DNA of 38,903 nt from Paludibacteraceae bacterium (GCA_017450435.1 JAFSTO010000041.1:1-38903); one strand, 5' to 3'. Shown: positions 15,796-24,944, counted from the stretch's first letter. Numbers and translations are program-made. The notes: generated by a model not told the origin, from the letters alone.

Positions 15796-16746
15796 ATGAT
15801 GAACCACCTATATAAGCGTGTTATACTTATTGTTGCATGTATATTGTCAGGGGCTGTTGTCTGTGTCGGGCAGACATCTCTTGATGCTTCAAATCTAAGG
15901 CAGCCTACTCTTATTGCTCCGGCGTTCTTCGGACCGAACGCCTTTGCGGTTCCCGATATGGCAGATGCTACGGTGAACGGACATTTGAAGGCGGAGTTAG
16001 CGGCTGACGGACATTTCGGGTTCCTTGGCGATAAGACCGCTAATCTCTTTGCCCGTGTGCATATCCCTTTGTTCACCTCTCGTGCCAATCTCACCGTATG
16101 GATGCCTGTCAGTGAGTGGTATAGTAATAGCCTTGAACGTCAACGGCAGTGCCGCTTACAAGATACAGTTATGATGAGGGGACAAGAGTTCGGCGACGTG
16201 TATGTGTCCACAGATATTCTGCTTGTTAGTGAGCGGCGTTATGTGCCGTCAGTGGTTTTGCGAGCGTGTTTGAGAACAGCATCCGGCGGCAGTTATTACA
16301 AGGCGCGGTTCTATGACGGACCGGGGTATTTCTTTGATGTTGCCGTGGGCAAGGAATGGACTGCAGGAGGGCAAGGCGATGATGCTACGTGGCGCTTCAG
16401 AATAGCAGGTTCAACCGGGTTTCTGTGCTGGCAGACGGATAATGGCAGACAAAACGATGCGGTGATGTATGCCCTGCAAGGTACAGCTGCTTGGAAATAC
16501 CTCTCATTGAGGGCTTTCTGGGGAGGGTACACCGGCTGGGAGATAGCCGGCGACTGCCCGATGGTAGTGCGAACAACACTGCAAGGTTCTATACCGCTAA
16601 GAAACGGCAATGGTTTGTTAGAGCCTTTCGTGGCATATCAATACGGCATACGTGACCAGCCGTGGCACTCTGTCAGGCTTGGACTCGCCTATCGCTTTGA
16701 TGCCATCGGCTTGGCGGCAAAAAGACAGGCAAACAGAACGAAATAA
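15796..16746 (+). CDS. Predicted outer-membrane beta-barrel protein, unknown function
   Basis: A 316-residue exported protein. It has a signal peptide (hydrophobic residues about 7-24, cleavage likely after VCVGQ), followed by repeated amphipathic strands such as GHLKAELAADGHFGFLG, YKARFYDGPGYFFDVAVG, YLSLRAFWGGYTG and WHSVRLGLAYRFD. No enzymatic motif is seen and I do not recognise the family. ATG 15796 (or 15799) is preferred to GTG 15793. It lies 21 bp downstream of the TonB-receptor-like gene and probably shares its transcript, so both may act on the same ligand. Its last 58 bp overlap, tail to tail, with the O-antigen ligase gene on the other strand. Confidence 0.62.
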   Translation: MMNHLYKRVILIVACILSGAVVCVGQTSLDASNLRQPTLIAPAFFGPNAFAVPDMADATVNGHLKAELAADGHFGFLGDKTANLFARVHIPLFTSRANLTVWMPVSEWYSNSLERQRQCRLQDTVMMRGQEFGDVYVSTDILLVSERRYVPSVVLRACLRTASGGSYYKARFYDGPGYFFDVAVGKEWTAGGQGDDATWRFRIAGSTGFLCWQTDNGRQNDAVMYALQGTAAWKYLSLRAFWGGYTGWEIAGDCPMVVRTTLQGSIPLRNGNGLLEPFVAYQYGIRDQPWHSVRLGLAYRFDAIGLAAKRQANRTK

Positions 16747-17879
16747 TTGATGCCTTTGATAAGATAAAAAGGCATTTCAATCTGCATAAAAAGAAGGCTG
16801 ATTACAATAAAGAGCAGCAACACTCCGTTACGTTTACTCAGTGCGTTCCATAGCAGCGTCAGTATCATTACCGTTAGTGCACACACTGCAGGCAAACCTG
16901 ATTGCAACCAGTCACCTAACAGCTGATTGTGAGGGTTACTCAGTTTGGCGTTGTTTATGGCTTCCGGCAGGCCGCCTAAACCAACGCCGAGAATAGGATG
17001 CGCTTTAATGCCTTCAATGGCATCAGCATAGAGCACATGACGCGCCTTGTCAAGAGAAAACGGCGTGGATATATTCAGCCAAGCAACCAAGGTAACGATG
17101 CCGAATAAGAATAGCACCATGATGTAAATCAGGCGGTGTTTTTTGTTTTCCCATACCATTAGAAGGGGACACGTAAGAACAATAGCGGCATACATTACTA
17201 TGCCGATACGGCTTTGCGTAATATAGACTATCAGCCCGGCGAGAATAGCATATACAACAGCCTCAATGACAGATATACTGCGGTGGCGAAGCAGCCACCA
17301 GCAGCAGATGAGTCCCAAGCATAGCCCCAAGGCGTTGTATGAGGGGTGTTGATAGCTGTTCCAACCATATACAATCTGCCAGCAATTAATGTTTGCTATA
17401 TGGTGTTTGACAGGTATGAAAAACAGTTGTATGTCAATGTTGTTGAGGGTTATGTAGTACAGCCAGTAGATAATGGTTACTGTGGCAAACAGAAGTGCTG
17501 TGCGGAAGAAAATCTTAATAATCCGCTCCCAATTGCTTGCTGATATATGTATCGTGCAAAATGCTATTGGTATGCCGAGCCATGTCAGTTCGCGGCGAAG
17601 AATTATCCAGCCCTGCTCGGGACTATGGCTCCAGAGCATGCTCATAGCAAGGGTAATAAAGTATGCAAAAAAAGTCCACATGAATGCCGTAGGACACTCA
17701 TACCGAGGATGCCGACGATAAACTGACACGCCAAAGTAGCATGCTATGCAGAGATAGAAGATGTTACCTGCGATAATCTCTGTATGTACGCTGAAGAAGG
17801 TGCTTATGATAAGCAGTGTCAGGGGCAGAACTACGAGAACGTTCTCTAATGATAATATTTTAGCCGGATTATTGTTCAT
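16689..17879 (-). CDS. O-antigen ligase/polymerase-like membrane protein (Wzy/WaaL family)
   Basis: A 396-residue multipass inner-membrane protein with about 10-12 hydrophobic segments. It belongs to the Wzy_C/WaaL superfamily: ITQSRIGIVMYA is the conserved cytosolic/TM junction, and the periplasmic loop ends GIKAHPILGVGLGGL, NPHNQLLGDWLQSG, where the His in the HNxxL motif is typical of O-antigen ligases. It would either polymerise a lipid-linked glycan or transfer it to lipid A-core; sequence alone does not decide. It is the last gene of the leftward glycan operon, overlapping the upstream glycosyltransferase by 11 bp, and converges with the + strand barrel gene with a 58-bp overlap. Confidence 0.85.
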   Translation of the reverse strand: MNNNPAKILSLENVLVVLPLTLLIISTFFSVHTEIIAGNIFYLCIACYFGVSVYRRHPRYECPTAFMWTFFAYFITLAMSMLWSHSPEQGWIILRRELTWLGIPIAFCTIHISASNWERIIKIFFRTALLFATVTIIYWLYYITLNNIDIQLFFIPVKHHIANINCWQIVYGWNSYQHPSYNALGLCLGLICCWWLLRHRSISVIEAVVYAILAGLIVYITQSRIGIVMYAAIVLTCPLLMVWENKKHRLIYIMVLFLFGIVTLVAWLNISTPFSLDKARHVLYADAIEGIKAHPILGVGLGGLPEAINNAKLSNPHNQLLGDWLQSGLPAVCALTVMILTLLWNALSKRNGVLLLFIVISLLFMQIEMPFYLIKGINYFVLFACLFAAKPMASKR

Positions 17880-18942
17880 CTAACAGATGTTTGTATAATT
17901 GTATGTATGACTGAAAGTGCTTGTCGTATGAGAATGAACGGGCGTAAGCTTCTGACTCGTCAAGAGCTGTATCTGTTTGAAGAGATGGCAGTTGTGTCAT
18001 GACCTGCTCTGCCATGTGTTCCGGCTCAAAATCCTCGAAGAACGCCACGTGATTACCACCAATCTCGCTTAGGCTTGTCGCGGATGATGAGAACACCGGT
18101 TTGCGATGCCCCATTGCCTCAATGACAGGAAGCCCGAACCCTTCGAACAGCGAGGGAAAGAGAAACGCTGTACAATGGTTATACAGCCATTGGCGTTCGG
18201 CATTATTGACTATTCCGAGTAAGAAGGCGTTGTTAATACCATATTTTTTGATGTAGCGGCGGCAGGTATCTGCGTATGCGGTTTGGTCATTGCCGGCTAT
18301 GTATAAGCGGTAGTCCGGCATTTGGCGCATCATGCGAATGATAGCAAGAAAATTCTTCTTCTCCTTAATCTCTCCTATTGAGAACAAAAACGGTTTGTCG
18401 GTCAATACGGCTGAAGGCTTGGCTTCTTTTGCACCCTCAGGCGCAAATTCTACGCCGTTGTATATTACTTGCACGGGTGTTCCGGCAGGTTTGTGCATGA
18501 GGGTGGCTAACTCGGTAGCCGTGAAATGCGAAATACAAGTGATATAATCTGCACGCTCAATCTTATGTTGTACTCTGCGGCGGTACTTTTCTTTTATCTT
18601 GTCCGTCTTTTCATACATGAAATTGAAGTCATGTATGGTGAGCAGGTACTTTGTATCCGCAGAGTAAGGCATGAAGGGTGAGAGCTGATGAATAGCGTGC
18701 CACACATCTACTTTCGGGTATAAAAACGGAAACCAATGGTAGATACGTTTGCGAGGAACATAATCCACTTTATCACCGCAGCAACCGTAGAACGACTTGG
18801 GAACGAGCAACACAATGCGGAAGGGCAGAGCTGCCGTATCCGTCGCGTTGATAAGACGGATGTAGTTCAGGGCTATCTGACCAAGACCGCAATAGGGGTG
18901 CTTTAGTACGGAGAGGTCAATGAGTACACGTTTGTTTGTCAT
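17869..18942 (-). CDS. Family 4 glycosyltransferase (glycan operon)
   Basis: A 357-residue GT4 enzyme. KRVLIDLSVLKHPYCGLGQIALNYIRL is the N-terminal GT-B domain; the donor domain shows FLFSIGEIKEKKNF, YRLYIAGND and the EX7E block PSLFEGFGLPVIEAMGHRKPVF with Glu pairs around EGFGLPVIE. It would add one sugar to a lipid-linked or LPS-core glycan on the cytoplasmic face. It overlaps the ligase gene by 11 bp and follows the Kdo-kinase-like gene after 13 bp, firmly within the operon. It is similar in architecture to the GT4 two genes upstream, suggesting consecutive sugar additions. Donor and linkage cannot be inferred. Confidence 0.88.
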   Translation of the reverse strand: MTNKRVLIDLSVLKHPYCGLGQIALNYIRLINATDTAALPFRIVLLVPKSFYGCCGDKVDYVPRKRIYHWFPFLYPKVDVWHAIHQLSPFMPYSADTKYLLTIHDFNFMYEKTDKIKEKYRRRVQHKIERADYITCISHFTATELATLMHKPAGTPVQVIYNGVEFAPEGAKEAKPSAVLTDKPFLFSIGEIKEKKNFLAIIRMMRQMPDYRLYIAGNDQTAYADTCRRYIKKYGINNAFLLGIVNNAERQWLYNHCTAFLFPSLFEGFGLPVIEAMGHRKPVFSSSATSLSEIGGNHVAFFEDFEPEHMAEQVMTQLPSLQTDTALDESEAYARSFSYDKHFQSYIQLYKHLLDEQ

Positions 18943-18955
18943 GTCGTTTGTCGTT

Positions 18956-19675
18956 TTATTGTCGGTTACGCCAAAAGATGTCGCGATATTTGATTGTTAG
19001 TCGAATACACTCATTTTCATCCGCTTCTCTTGCCTGTGCGTAGCGTTTGGCAAGCAGAGTAAAAAAATCATCGTCGCCCCAGAGTCTGGCGAAGTTTTGG
19101 CAACCTTCTTTCAGACTCACAGCTTTGCTGCCGAACAGCATGCGGTTGATGTCAACAACAGTAAGGTTTACTTTCTCGTTACTATGTTCAAACAAGATGT
19201 TGCCCGGGGAAAAGTCCTTGTGCAATATACCTTGTTCGTGCATGTCGGCTGCGAGTAGTGCAAGAGCGGTGACTACATTTTCGTATCCGCCGACAGAGTG
19301 TTGCCTAAACTCGTAAAAGTTGTGAGTGTATGGGCAGAACACTGTTACGAGGTACGATGTGGAAAGCAGTCCGCCTTTTCTCTCTTCTATGTATGCTATC
19401 GGTTCGGGAGTGGGAATATCTTTGCTGAGCAGCAGAAAGGCGTTGTTGTAGGCACGTTCGGCTTTGGATTTTCTAAAGAACGTGTATATGATTCTGTTCG
19501 GTAGCGCCGGCTGACGATAACGTTTTGCGCACACAGCCAAACCCTGCGGCGCGACGATACGGCGCACCTCATTACGAGCTTGGTATAGAACAGTGCCGCT
19601 TTCGCTGAACGTGTCGGGCAACTCGCACAACCACTCGCGAAGGTATTCATATTGCGGATTGATGATAATCTTCAC
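18956..19675 (-). CDS. Kdo/heptose-kinase-like protein (LPS core phosphorylation)
   Basis: A 239-residue protein kinase-fold enzyme of the LPS kinase (Kdo/WaaP) family, which phosphorylates LPS inner core sugars. Visible motifs are a nucleotide-binding Lys in AVCAKRYRQP, the catalytic loop GILHKDFSPGNILF (Asp154) and the metal-binding VVDINRM (Asp175), which replaces the DFG of protein kinases. It is flanked by two GT4 genes with gaps of 13 and 10 bp. Kdo phosphorylation fits the surrounding core/O-antigen genes; the exact target is inferred. Confidence 0.86.
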   Translation of the reverse strand: MKIIINPQYEYLREWLCELPDTFSESGTVLYQARNEVRRIVAPQGLAVCAKRYRQPALPNRIIYTFFRKSKAERAYNNAFLLLSKDIPTPEPIAYIEERKGGLLSTSYLVTVFCPYTHNFYEFRQHSVGGYENVVTALALLAADMHEQGILHKDFSPGNILFEHSNEKVNLTVVDINRMLFGSKAVSLKEGCQNFARLWGDDDFFTLLAKRYAQAREADENECIRLTIKYRDIFWRNRQ

Positions 19676-19685
19676 TTTGTGTGTT

Positions 19686-20804
19686 TTATATTTTAATGTC
19701 GTTCAGTAGAGTCTTAATCTCTTGACCTATATGTTGGTCAGTAAAGAGTTCGGCATGTTTGTATCCTGCCTCTCTCATCTGTTGCCGTAAAAGGCTGTCA
19801 GTCAGTGTTTGTCGCAGTTTGTCTGCTATGTCGTGCGGGTTGGTTGGGTCTGCATATAGTGCTGCATTGCCGCCGGTCTCACTGAAGCAACTGCCGATAG
19901 AGGTGACTACGGGCGTGCCGGAACACAACGATTCGAGGATAGGAATACCGAAGCCTTCAAACAGCGATACGTAGGCAAATGACGTAGCGCCTTGGTATAG
20001 CTTTGGAAACTCGGCAAAGGGAATGTCATGGCGGAAAAACACAGGAAGATGCAGTTCACTCGCTAATTGTTTCATTTCCTCCGCGTAGCGACTCCGGCCA
20101 CCTGCAATAACGAGAGGCGGACAGTCAGGCAAGTCTCGCAAGGCAAGAATAAGGTTGCGAATGTTCTTGCGCTCTTCGATTGCGCCTACGTATAATATGT
20201 AATTGGCGGGAATGTTGTAATTTTTTAATGTTGCTTCTATCTCGGTGTTACTATGCTTTGTTCGGAAGATATTACTACAGCCTTGATAAAGGACTCGAAC
20301 TTTCTTTTCGTCTGCACCTAAAAGGTTGATGCAGTCGTCTGCCGTTTGTCTGCTCACTGCCACAATGATGTCGGCAACACGGCATGCGTAGTGTACTTTC
20401 TTGGTGAACAACCACCGATATGTGGGGCTGTACAGCTCAGGATAACGGATGAAGATGGCGTCATGTACGGTGACGATGGTCTTGAGTTTTGTTCTGTGAA
20501 CATTCAGGGGCAACTCTGCGCTCAGTCCCCAATAGGCGTCTGCACCGGCGTGTATTACATCTTCGGTGCAACCCCATGTGCGCCATGCCGATGGACTCAA
20601 ACGCCATAATCCGTGGGGCGTCAGCTCTTCCATCTTTCCGGTAATATCCGCACCCATTGTTCTGACTGCTCCTTGACGAGGATTACACAGGAGATAGCGG
20701 TTATCATCTGCGTATGTGGCTGCAAGCCGAAGCAGGTCGCGGCTATAGTTGCCTAATCCACGGCTGTTATGGAATGCTCGTTTGGCGTCAAATGCTATCG
20801 TCAT
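19686..20804 (-). CDS. Family 4 glycosyltransferase (glycan operon)
   Basis: A 372-residue GT4 enzyme with the mannosyltransferase-like start MTIAFDAKRAFHNSRGLGNYSRDLLRL. The donor domain contains YILYVGAIEERKNIRNL, PPLVIAGGRSRY and the EX7E region VSLFEGFGIPILESLCSGTPVV. It would transfer a sugar from a nucleotide donor during LPS core or O-glycan assembly. It lies 13 bp after the Wzi-like gene and 10 bp before the Kdo-kinase-like gene. It is a likely distant paralogue of the GT4 at 17869-18942 by shared layout, although the two are clearly diverged. Its specific substrate is not predictable. Confidence 0.88.
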   Translation of the reverse strand: MTIAFDAKRAFHNSRGLGNYSRDLLRLAATYADDNRYLLCNPRQGAVRTMGADITGKMEELTPHGLWRLSPSAWRTWGCTEDVIHAGADAYWGLSAELPLNVHRTKLKTIVTVHDAIFIRYPELYSPTYRWLFTKKVHYACRVADIIVAVSRQTADDCINLLGADEKKVRVLYQGCSNIFRTKHSNTEIEATLKNYNIPANYILYVGAIEERKNIRNLILALRDLPDCPPLVIAGGRSRYAEEMKQLASELHLPVFFRHDIPFAEFPKLYQGATSFAYVSLFEGFGIPILESLCSGTPVVTSIGSCFSETGGNAALYADPTNPHDIADKLRQTLTDSLLRQQMREAGYKHAELFTDQHIGQEIKTLLNDIKI

Positions 20805-20817
20805 AGTTATAAGTGTT

Positions 20818-22308
20818 CTACCATTCGGTTACTATTCCTCTTTTGCTGATAGTCAGCATGCCGCCGAAGCTGTTGCCAAACTGACTACCTATGTCTGCTG
20901 CCAATGCTAACTTAAACTGCAACCCCCATGCTTTCTGAAAACAATGCTCCACTTCAACCAGTAGTGAGGTGTTGTGGCTTTTGACTAACCTGTTTGACGG
21001 AATATCATATAAGTTATATATGCCGTAATTGGTGACGTGTGAGCATAGTAGCCGGTACTGGTAGCCTTTTATGTCACCGTATATACCGGCGTGGTGGGCT
21101 GTGATGCGGTTGTTGACTGTCTGTGTTTCTGTTTTAGAATTAGAGTTGTAAATCGGAGAGGTGATAAATGGTGTACCGAGTGACATGCGGTAGTAGTTCC
21201 AGCCGTTGCGGTAGATATAATTGGTGAAATAGCCGTCGTTGCCGCCTATCACCAATCCGTCGATGTCGTGCAGCAGACCGGACTGATCAGTGGTGTTAGT
21301 CAGCTCATATAGTGCGCCTTGTATATACTGCCAATGGTTCTGATGAATACATATTCCCCACAGACCGTCGGATATGTTGACGCTACTCCAAATGGGTTTT
21401 ATCGGTGCATCTTCAAAAAAGTTCTGCCAATATGCCGTTACTCGCCAGCCCGTTCCTTTGGCTGTCAGTGCCAGTTGTTGTGAGCCGACATGGTTCCCCT
21501 CGGCATTCATTTGGTCATTATTGTTGTTGCCGCCGTTAGCGGCGGTGAAGATGCGTATGTAGCTGTGTATGGAACTGCCTAAGTCACCATGTACGGGACT
21601 GACGCCACCCCATTGGGCTGCGTGGTGAAACTCGTATGACAGATTGACCGGCAGGTTGCCGCCAAGACGGCCGCCGATGTATTTATGGTGCAGGAACGAG
21701 TGGCGAACGTAGATGTTGTCAATGAACCAGCCATGACTGAGACCTGCCTTGAACTCGGCATAACCGAATAAAAACGGAATAGGGATATATCCGTTGGTGG
21801 ATATGGTTATACGCGGAACGGGGCGGGCGTTTTGCGAGAAGAGCATATTGCCACCGGTCAGTTGCGGGCAGTGGGTGTCATAGCCGTAAGTGTCAGGTTT
21901 GAAGCCTGCTGTGATACGAAAGACGTATAGACGTGCACTGAAATAGGCGGAATGAGGATAAATATGAAAACTCCTATCCACCTGCATAGCCACTTGGGCA
22001 GAGGCACTGTAATCGAGCCAGCGATGCGGCTGTCGCTCCGTTTTGTATATTCCTCCTAACAGAGCTCCGCTGTATGGCATGGCAGATATGGAGCCGTATG
22101 ACGCGCTATGAACCCAAAAGGGGGCATATCGCCCTGACGAGGCAACGCCGCTCAGTTCTGCTGACCACTCAAGGCTGTCTTGAGAGGTACGTTCCCAAGA
22201 GTAGCCGTAGTAGCCCGCAAGAGAAGCTTGCAAACCCGAACGTGCTGACAACCGCATACATGGGACTGACAGCAGAAGGACTGATATTATAAAAACTACT
22301 CGACGCAT
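20818..22308 (-). CDS. Capsule assembly Wzi-family outer-membrane protein
   Basis: A 496-residue outer-membrane barrel protein of the Caps_assemb_Wzi family, common in Bacteroidota surface-polysaccharide loci. There is a signal peptide (MRRVVFIISVLLLSVPCMRLSA), then strand-rich sequence with GRYAPFWVHSASYGSIS, ARPVPRITISTNGYIPIPF, AEFKAGLSHGWF and IYGDIKGYQYRLLCSHVTNYG. E. coli Wzi helps attach capsule to the cell; here it may help position exported glycan. ATG 22308 is preferred to a TTG at 22323 because it begins directly at the signal peptide. It overlaps the kelch gene by 13 bp, so translation is coupled. Its place among LPS genes supports a surface glycan role. Confidence 0.85.
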   Translation of the reverse strand: MRRVVFIISVLLLSVPCMRLSARSGLQASLAGYYGYSWERTSQDSLEWSAELSGVASSGRYAPFWVHSASYGSISAMPYSGALLGGIYKTERQPHRWLDYSASAQVAMQVDRSFHIYPHSAYFSARLYVFRITAGFKPDTYGYDTHCPQLTGGNMLFSQNARPVPRITISTNGYIPIPFLFGYAEFKAGLSHGWFIDNIYVRHSFLHHKYIGGRLGGNLPVNLSYEFHHAAQWGGVSPVHGDLGSSIHSYIRIFTAANGGNNNNDQMNAEGNHVGSQQLALTAKGTGWRVTAYWQNFFEDAPIKPIWSSVNISDGLWGICIHQNHWQYIQGALYELTNTTDQSGLLHDIDGLVIGGNDGYFTNYIYRNGWNYYRMSLGTPFITSPIYNSNSKTETQTVNNRITAHHAGIYGDIKGYQYRLLCSHVTNYGIYNLYDIPSNRLVKSHNTSLLVEVEHCFQKAWGLQFKLALAADIGSQFGNSFGGMLTISKRGIVTEW

Positions 22309-23282
22309 ATCCAGCGGTACCAATCGTTGTGTATATGCAAATCTCTATCCTCGCCTAAGCCGAAAAAGACGGCGTTATCTATCGTTATGGCGCACATCTG
22401 TTCCCTGCCGGCAATAGGTAGCTCTCCGGCGTAGCGCCAGCGGTTGGCCGGGATGTCGTACTCAATAATATCATTGTATATCTTTTCTGTAGTGACGGTT
22501 CCTCCTATGTGTCTTCCGCCAAAGAAAAAGAGATGATTATTCAGCATCGCTGACGATGCGAATATCCTGCCTCCGTCAGGCATCGGACTGAGTTTCTTCA
22601 GTGAGCCCTCGCGCAGGTTGACGGCGTAGGCATCGTTGAGCATGCCAAGGAAGTAACCGCCTGCCACGTAACATGTCTCCTCGACCTGAACACCTGTGGT
22701 GCCACCGAGTTCTGCTATATGCCAGTCGTCTTCCCACCTGCTCCAGCTGTCGGTTGATATATTATACTCGTAAATAAGGCGTGACGAACCGCTGTGAGTA
22801 CCAAAGAGTGTGTAAATCTTCCCCTCGTATGCTGCCACAACAGGCATGTTGGTGTCTGTTGTGGGAAAGTCTGCCAACCTTTGCCAATCGCCGGTTGTCA
22901 TATCGCAGCACCACCAGTCGGTGAGGTAACAAGAGTCGATGTTGATTCTGCCGTTGAACCCCATGCCGCAATACAGACGGTTGTCCACTATGATAGCTGC
23001 GGCTTTGGTACGTGCCTTCAGCGGGGGGGCAGGTAGTTGTTGCCAATGGTCTGTCGCCGGGTCGTAACACCAGTAGTCGGCAAGGAAACCGTTGCGGTAG
23101 TTGGTGCTGTCGTTTCTGCCGCCGAACACGTAGCATTTGCCGTCGTAGCTGAAGCAAGTGGCTGAGGTGCGGGCTACAGGCATCGGAGCGCAGCGCTCAA
23201 ATGCAAAGCGGACGTCGGACTTTGGGGCGCAACCGATAAAGAACAGACAAAGTAATATGATAAGCAGCGGTTTATTGCTCAT
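22296..23282 (-). CDS. Kelch-repeat lipoprotein
   Basis: A 328-residue lipoprotein; LFFIGC with Cys18 is a good lipobox. The mature part is built of kelch repeats forming a beta-propeller: CYVFGGRNDSTN, KAAAIIVDNRLYCGMGF, PVVAAYEGKIYTLFG, ETCYVAGGYF, SSAMLNNHLFFFGGRH and CAITIDNAVFFGLGE, giving about six blades. Bacterial kelch propellers include sialic-acid mutarotases (NanM) as well as binding proteins. Its operon position between GT9 and Wzi (11- and 13-bp overlaps on each side) ties it to surface glycan assembly, but the actual role is unknown. Confidence 0.83.
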   Translation of the reverse strand: MSNKPLLIILLCLFFIGCAPKSDVRFAFERCAPMPVARTSATCFSYDGKCYVFGGRNDSTNYRNGFLADYWCYDPATDHWQQLPAPPLKARTKAAAIIVDNRLYCGMGFNGRINIDSCYLTDWWCCDMTTGDWQRLADFPTTDTNMPVVAAYEGKIYTLFGTHSGSSRLIYEYNISTDSWSRWEDDWHIAELGGTTGVQVEETCYVAGGYFLGMLNDAYAVNLREGSLKKLSPMPDGGRIFASSAMLNNHLFFFGGRHIGGTVTTEKIYNDIIEYDIPANRWRYAGELPIAGREQMCAITIDNAVFFGLGEDRDLHIHNDWYRWICVE

Positions 23283-24264
23283 ACGTCTCTTTCACTTTCT
23301 TTACTATTTCTTCCGGCTCTATTGTGAGGCAGTGATAGTCGCCGTAGCGACATTTTTTCTTGCCGTAAGCTGAGCATGGGCGGCAAGATAAGTCTTTTTG
23401 TATGCAGTCTGACTGTTGTTGACCTATGCCGAGAAAACCTATGGCGGGGTGTGTCGCTCCCCATATACTTATTACGCGGGTGCCGCAGAGCGAGGCAAGG
23501 TGCATATTAGCGGAGTCCATACTTACCATTAGTCGCAGGTGCCCCATCATTGCTGTTTCGTCTTTGAGTGAAAGCGAACTGTCGGCGGCTGATATGGTGT
23601 TGGGATAGAGTGTCGCCCAACGGTGTAATATATCACGTTCTTCGCCGCGACCGCCGAACAAAGTAATCGAGTAACCTGCTGCTGACAGTTGTTTTACCAC
23701 CTCTTCCATCTTATCTGTCGGGTATTGTTTGCCTCGGTGTGCGGCAAACGGCGCTATACCTATCCCGCTTCGTTCAAGTCGTTGATTGTCTATAATGTGC
23801 GGTTCGTTACTCGTTGTTGCTTGCCCGCTCACTGCCGCCAATACATCGCTATAGCGTTGCCACATCGGCTTGAGTGGACGCCGGCTCAGACCGTGGGTCA
23901 GTAAAAACCGCCCTAATCGGTCTTTCTTAACACAAGCAACACGTTTGCCGGCAAGCCGCATTCGCAATGTGATATATCTGCTGCGCCACACATCGTGCAT
24001 ATCGGCCACAGCATCAAACTGTCGCCAGGATATGTCTTCCATTAGCCGGTCAAGACCCTGACGCCCGTTATGCCGCTCTTGGAATGACGCCCCTGCGAAA
24101 TGTATGTTAGGCGCAATATCGCTCCATAATGCGCTGTATTGTATGCGTGACAAGACTGTCACTTCCACAGCAGGATGCGCCATTGCCCACTCGCGCACGA
24201 CAGGAACGAGAAGGGCATTGTCGCCTAAAGCGGAAAAACGGATAATGAGCAAGCGGATAGGCAC
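23272..24264 (-). CDS. Family 9 glycosyltransferase (heptosyltransferase-like)
   Basis: A 330-residue GT9 protein. The N terminus LLIIRFSALGDNALLVPVVREWA is the classic heptosyltransferase start; the C-terminal domain has ITLFGGRGEERDIL, LMVSMDSANMHLASLCGTRVISIWGATHP and a late cysteine-rich CIQKDLSCRPCSAYG. The conserved Asp in SMDSANMHLA corresponds to the donor-binding D-x-G-x-x-H region. It probably adds a sugar to the LPS inner core; the sugar need not be heptose in Bacteroidales. It overlaps the kelch gene by 11 bp and lies 10 bp after the DUF4254 gene. Confidence 0.9.
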   Translation of the reverse strand: MPIRLLIIRFSALGDNALLVPVVREWAMAHPAVEVTVLSRIQYSALWSDIAPNIHFAGASFQERHNGRQGLDRLMEDISWRQFDAVADMHDVWRSRYITLRMRLAGKRVACVKKDRLGRFLLTHGLSRRPLKPMWQRYSDVLAAVSGQATTSNEPHIIDNQRLERSGIGIAPFAAHRGKQYPTDKMEEVVKQLSAAGYSITLFGGRGEERDILHRWATLYPNTISAADSSLSLKDETAMMGHLRLMVSMDSANMHLASLCGTRVISIWGATHPAIGFLGIGQQQSDCIQKDLSCRPCSAYGKKKCRYGDYHCLTIEPEEIVKKVKETYEQ

Positions 24265-24274
24265 TTTGGTAAGG

Positions 24275-24886
24275 TTATTTGGCAGTTGTTTGATATAGTA
24301 CGGGGTTAAGTGTAGGATCGTTATACATCTTCATCTGCCTATACACTTTCATCACTCGTGTGCCGTTTGAATAATCCTCTAACAGTTGGGTGACAGATGT
24401 GCTAAGGTCGTGCAGTTGCTCTTTTAGTACGGCCAGTTTGGCACAACAGCGCTCATGGTGCTCGGTGCTCACATCTGTGCGTGACACTTGCTCCGACATG
24501 TGCCACAGTTTGACGTGAAGGATACTAAGGCGGTCAAGTGCCCAGGCCGGACTCTCGGTGTTGATGCGTGCATCAGGACGAACAGAGGTGTGCTTGTATT
24601 GCTCAAGGAAATACGTGTCTATCTGCTCCACAATGTCAGTGCGCTCTTGATTGCTGCGGTCTATGCGGCGCTTGATGGCTAATGCTGCTGAGGGCTCAAT
24701 ATGTGGATCGCGAATGATGTCTTCAAGGTGCCATTGAATGGTGTCTATCCAGTTCTTTTGATACAATATGTGTTCTATACTGTCGGCCGGATAAGGATTA
24801 GGCGCCGGTGTGTCAACGTTGTCGGTCAGGTGATAATCCTTTACCGAGGTTGAGAAGATGTCATTGCATTTGTCAATAAAACTCAT
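24275..24886 (-). CDS. DUF4254 family protein
   Basis: A 203-residue, mostly helical cytosolic protein of the Bacteroidota family DUF4254, usually next to a GT9 gene, as here. Recognisable stretches are ILYQKNWIDTIQWHLEDIIRD, RRIDRSNQERTDIVEQID, and PAWALDRLSILHVKLWHM. The invariant R-x-D-x-S/N-N-Q-x-R-x-D pattern is intact. No enzymatic motif is known; the neighbourhood suggests a role in LPS or glycan synthesis. It lies 58 bp after lptB and 10 bp before GT9. Confidence 0.83.
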   Translation of the reverse strand: MSFIDKCNDIFSTSVKDYHLTDNVDTPAPNPYPADSIEHILYQKNWIDTIQWHLEDIIRDPHIEPSAALAIKRRIDRSNQERTDIVEQIDTYFLEQYKHTSVRPDARINTESPAWALDRLSILHVKLWHMSEQVSRTDVSTEHHERCCAKLAVLKEQLHDLSTSVTQLLEDYSNGTRVMKVYRQMKMYNDPTLNPVLYQTTAK

Positions 24887-24944
24887 AATTCGTCTGTCGG
24901 TGTAATTTTTAATGGATAACTCTATAGGGTAGGTTTGTGTGGTG

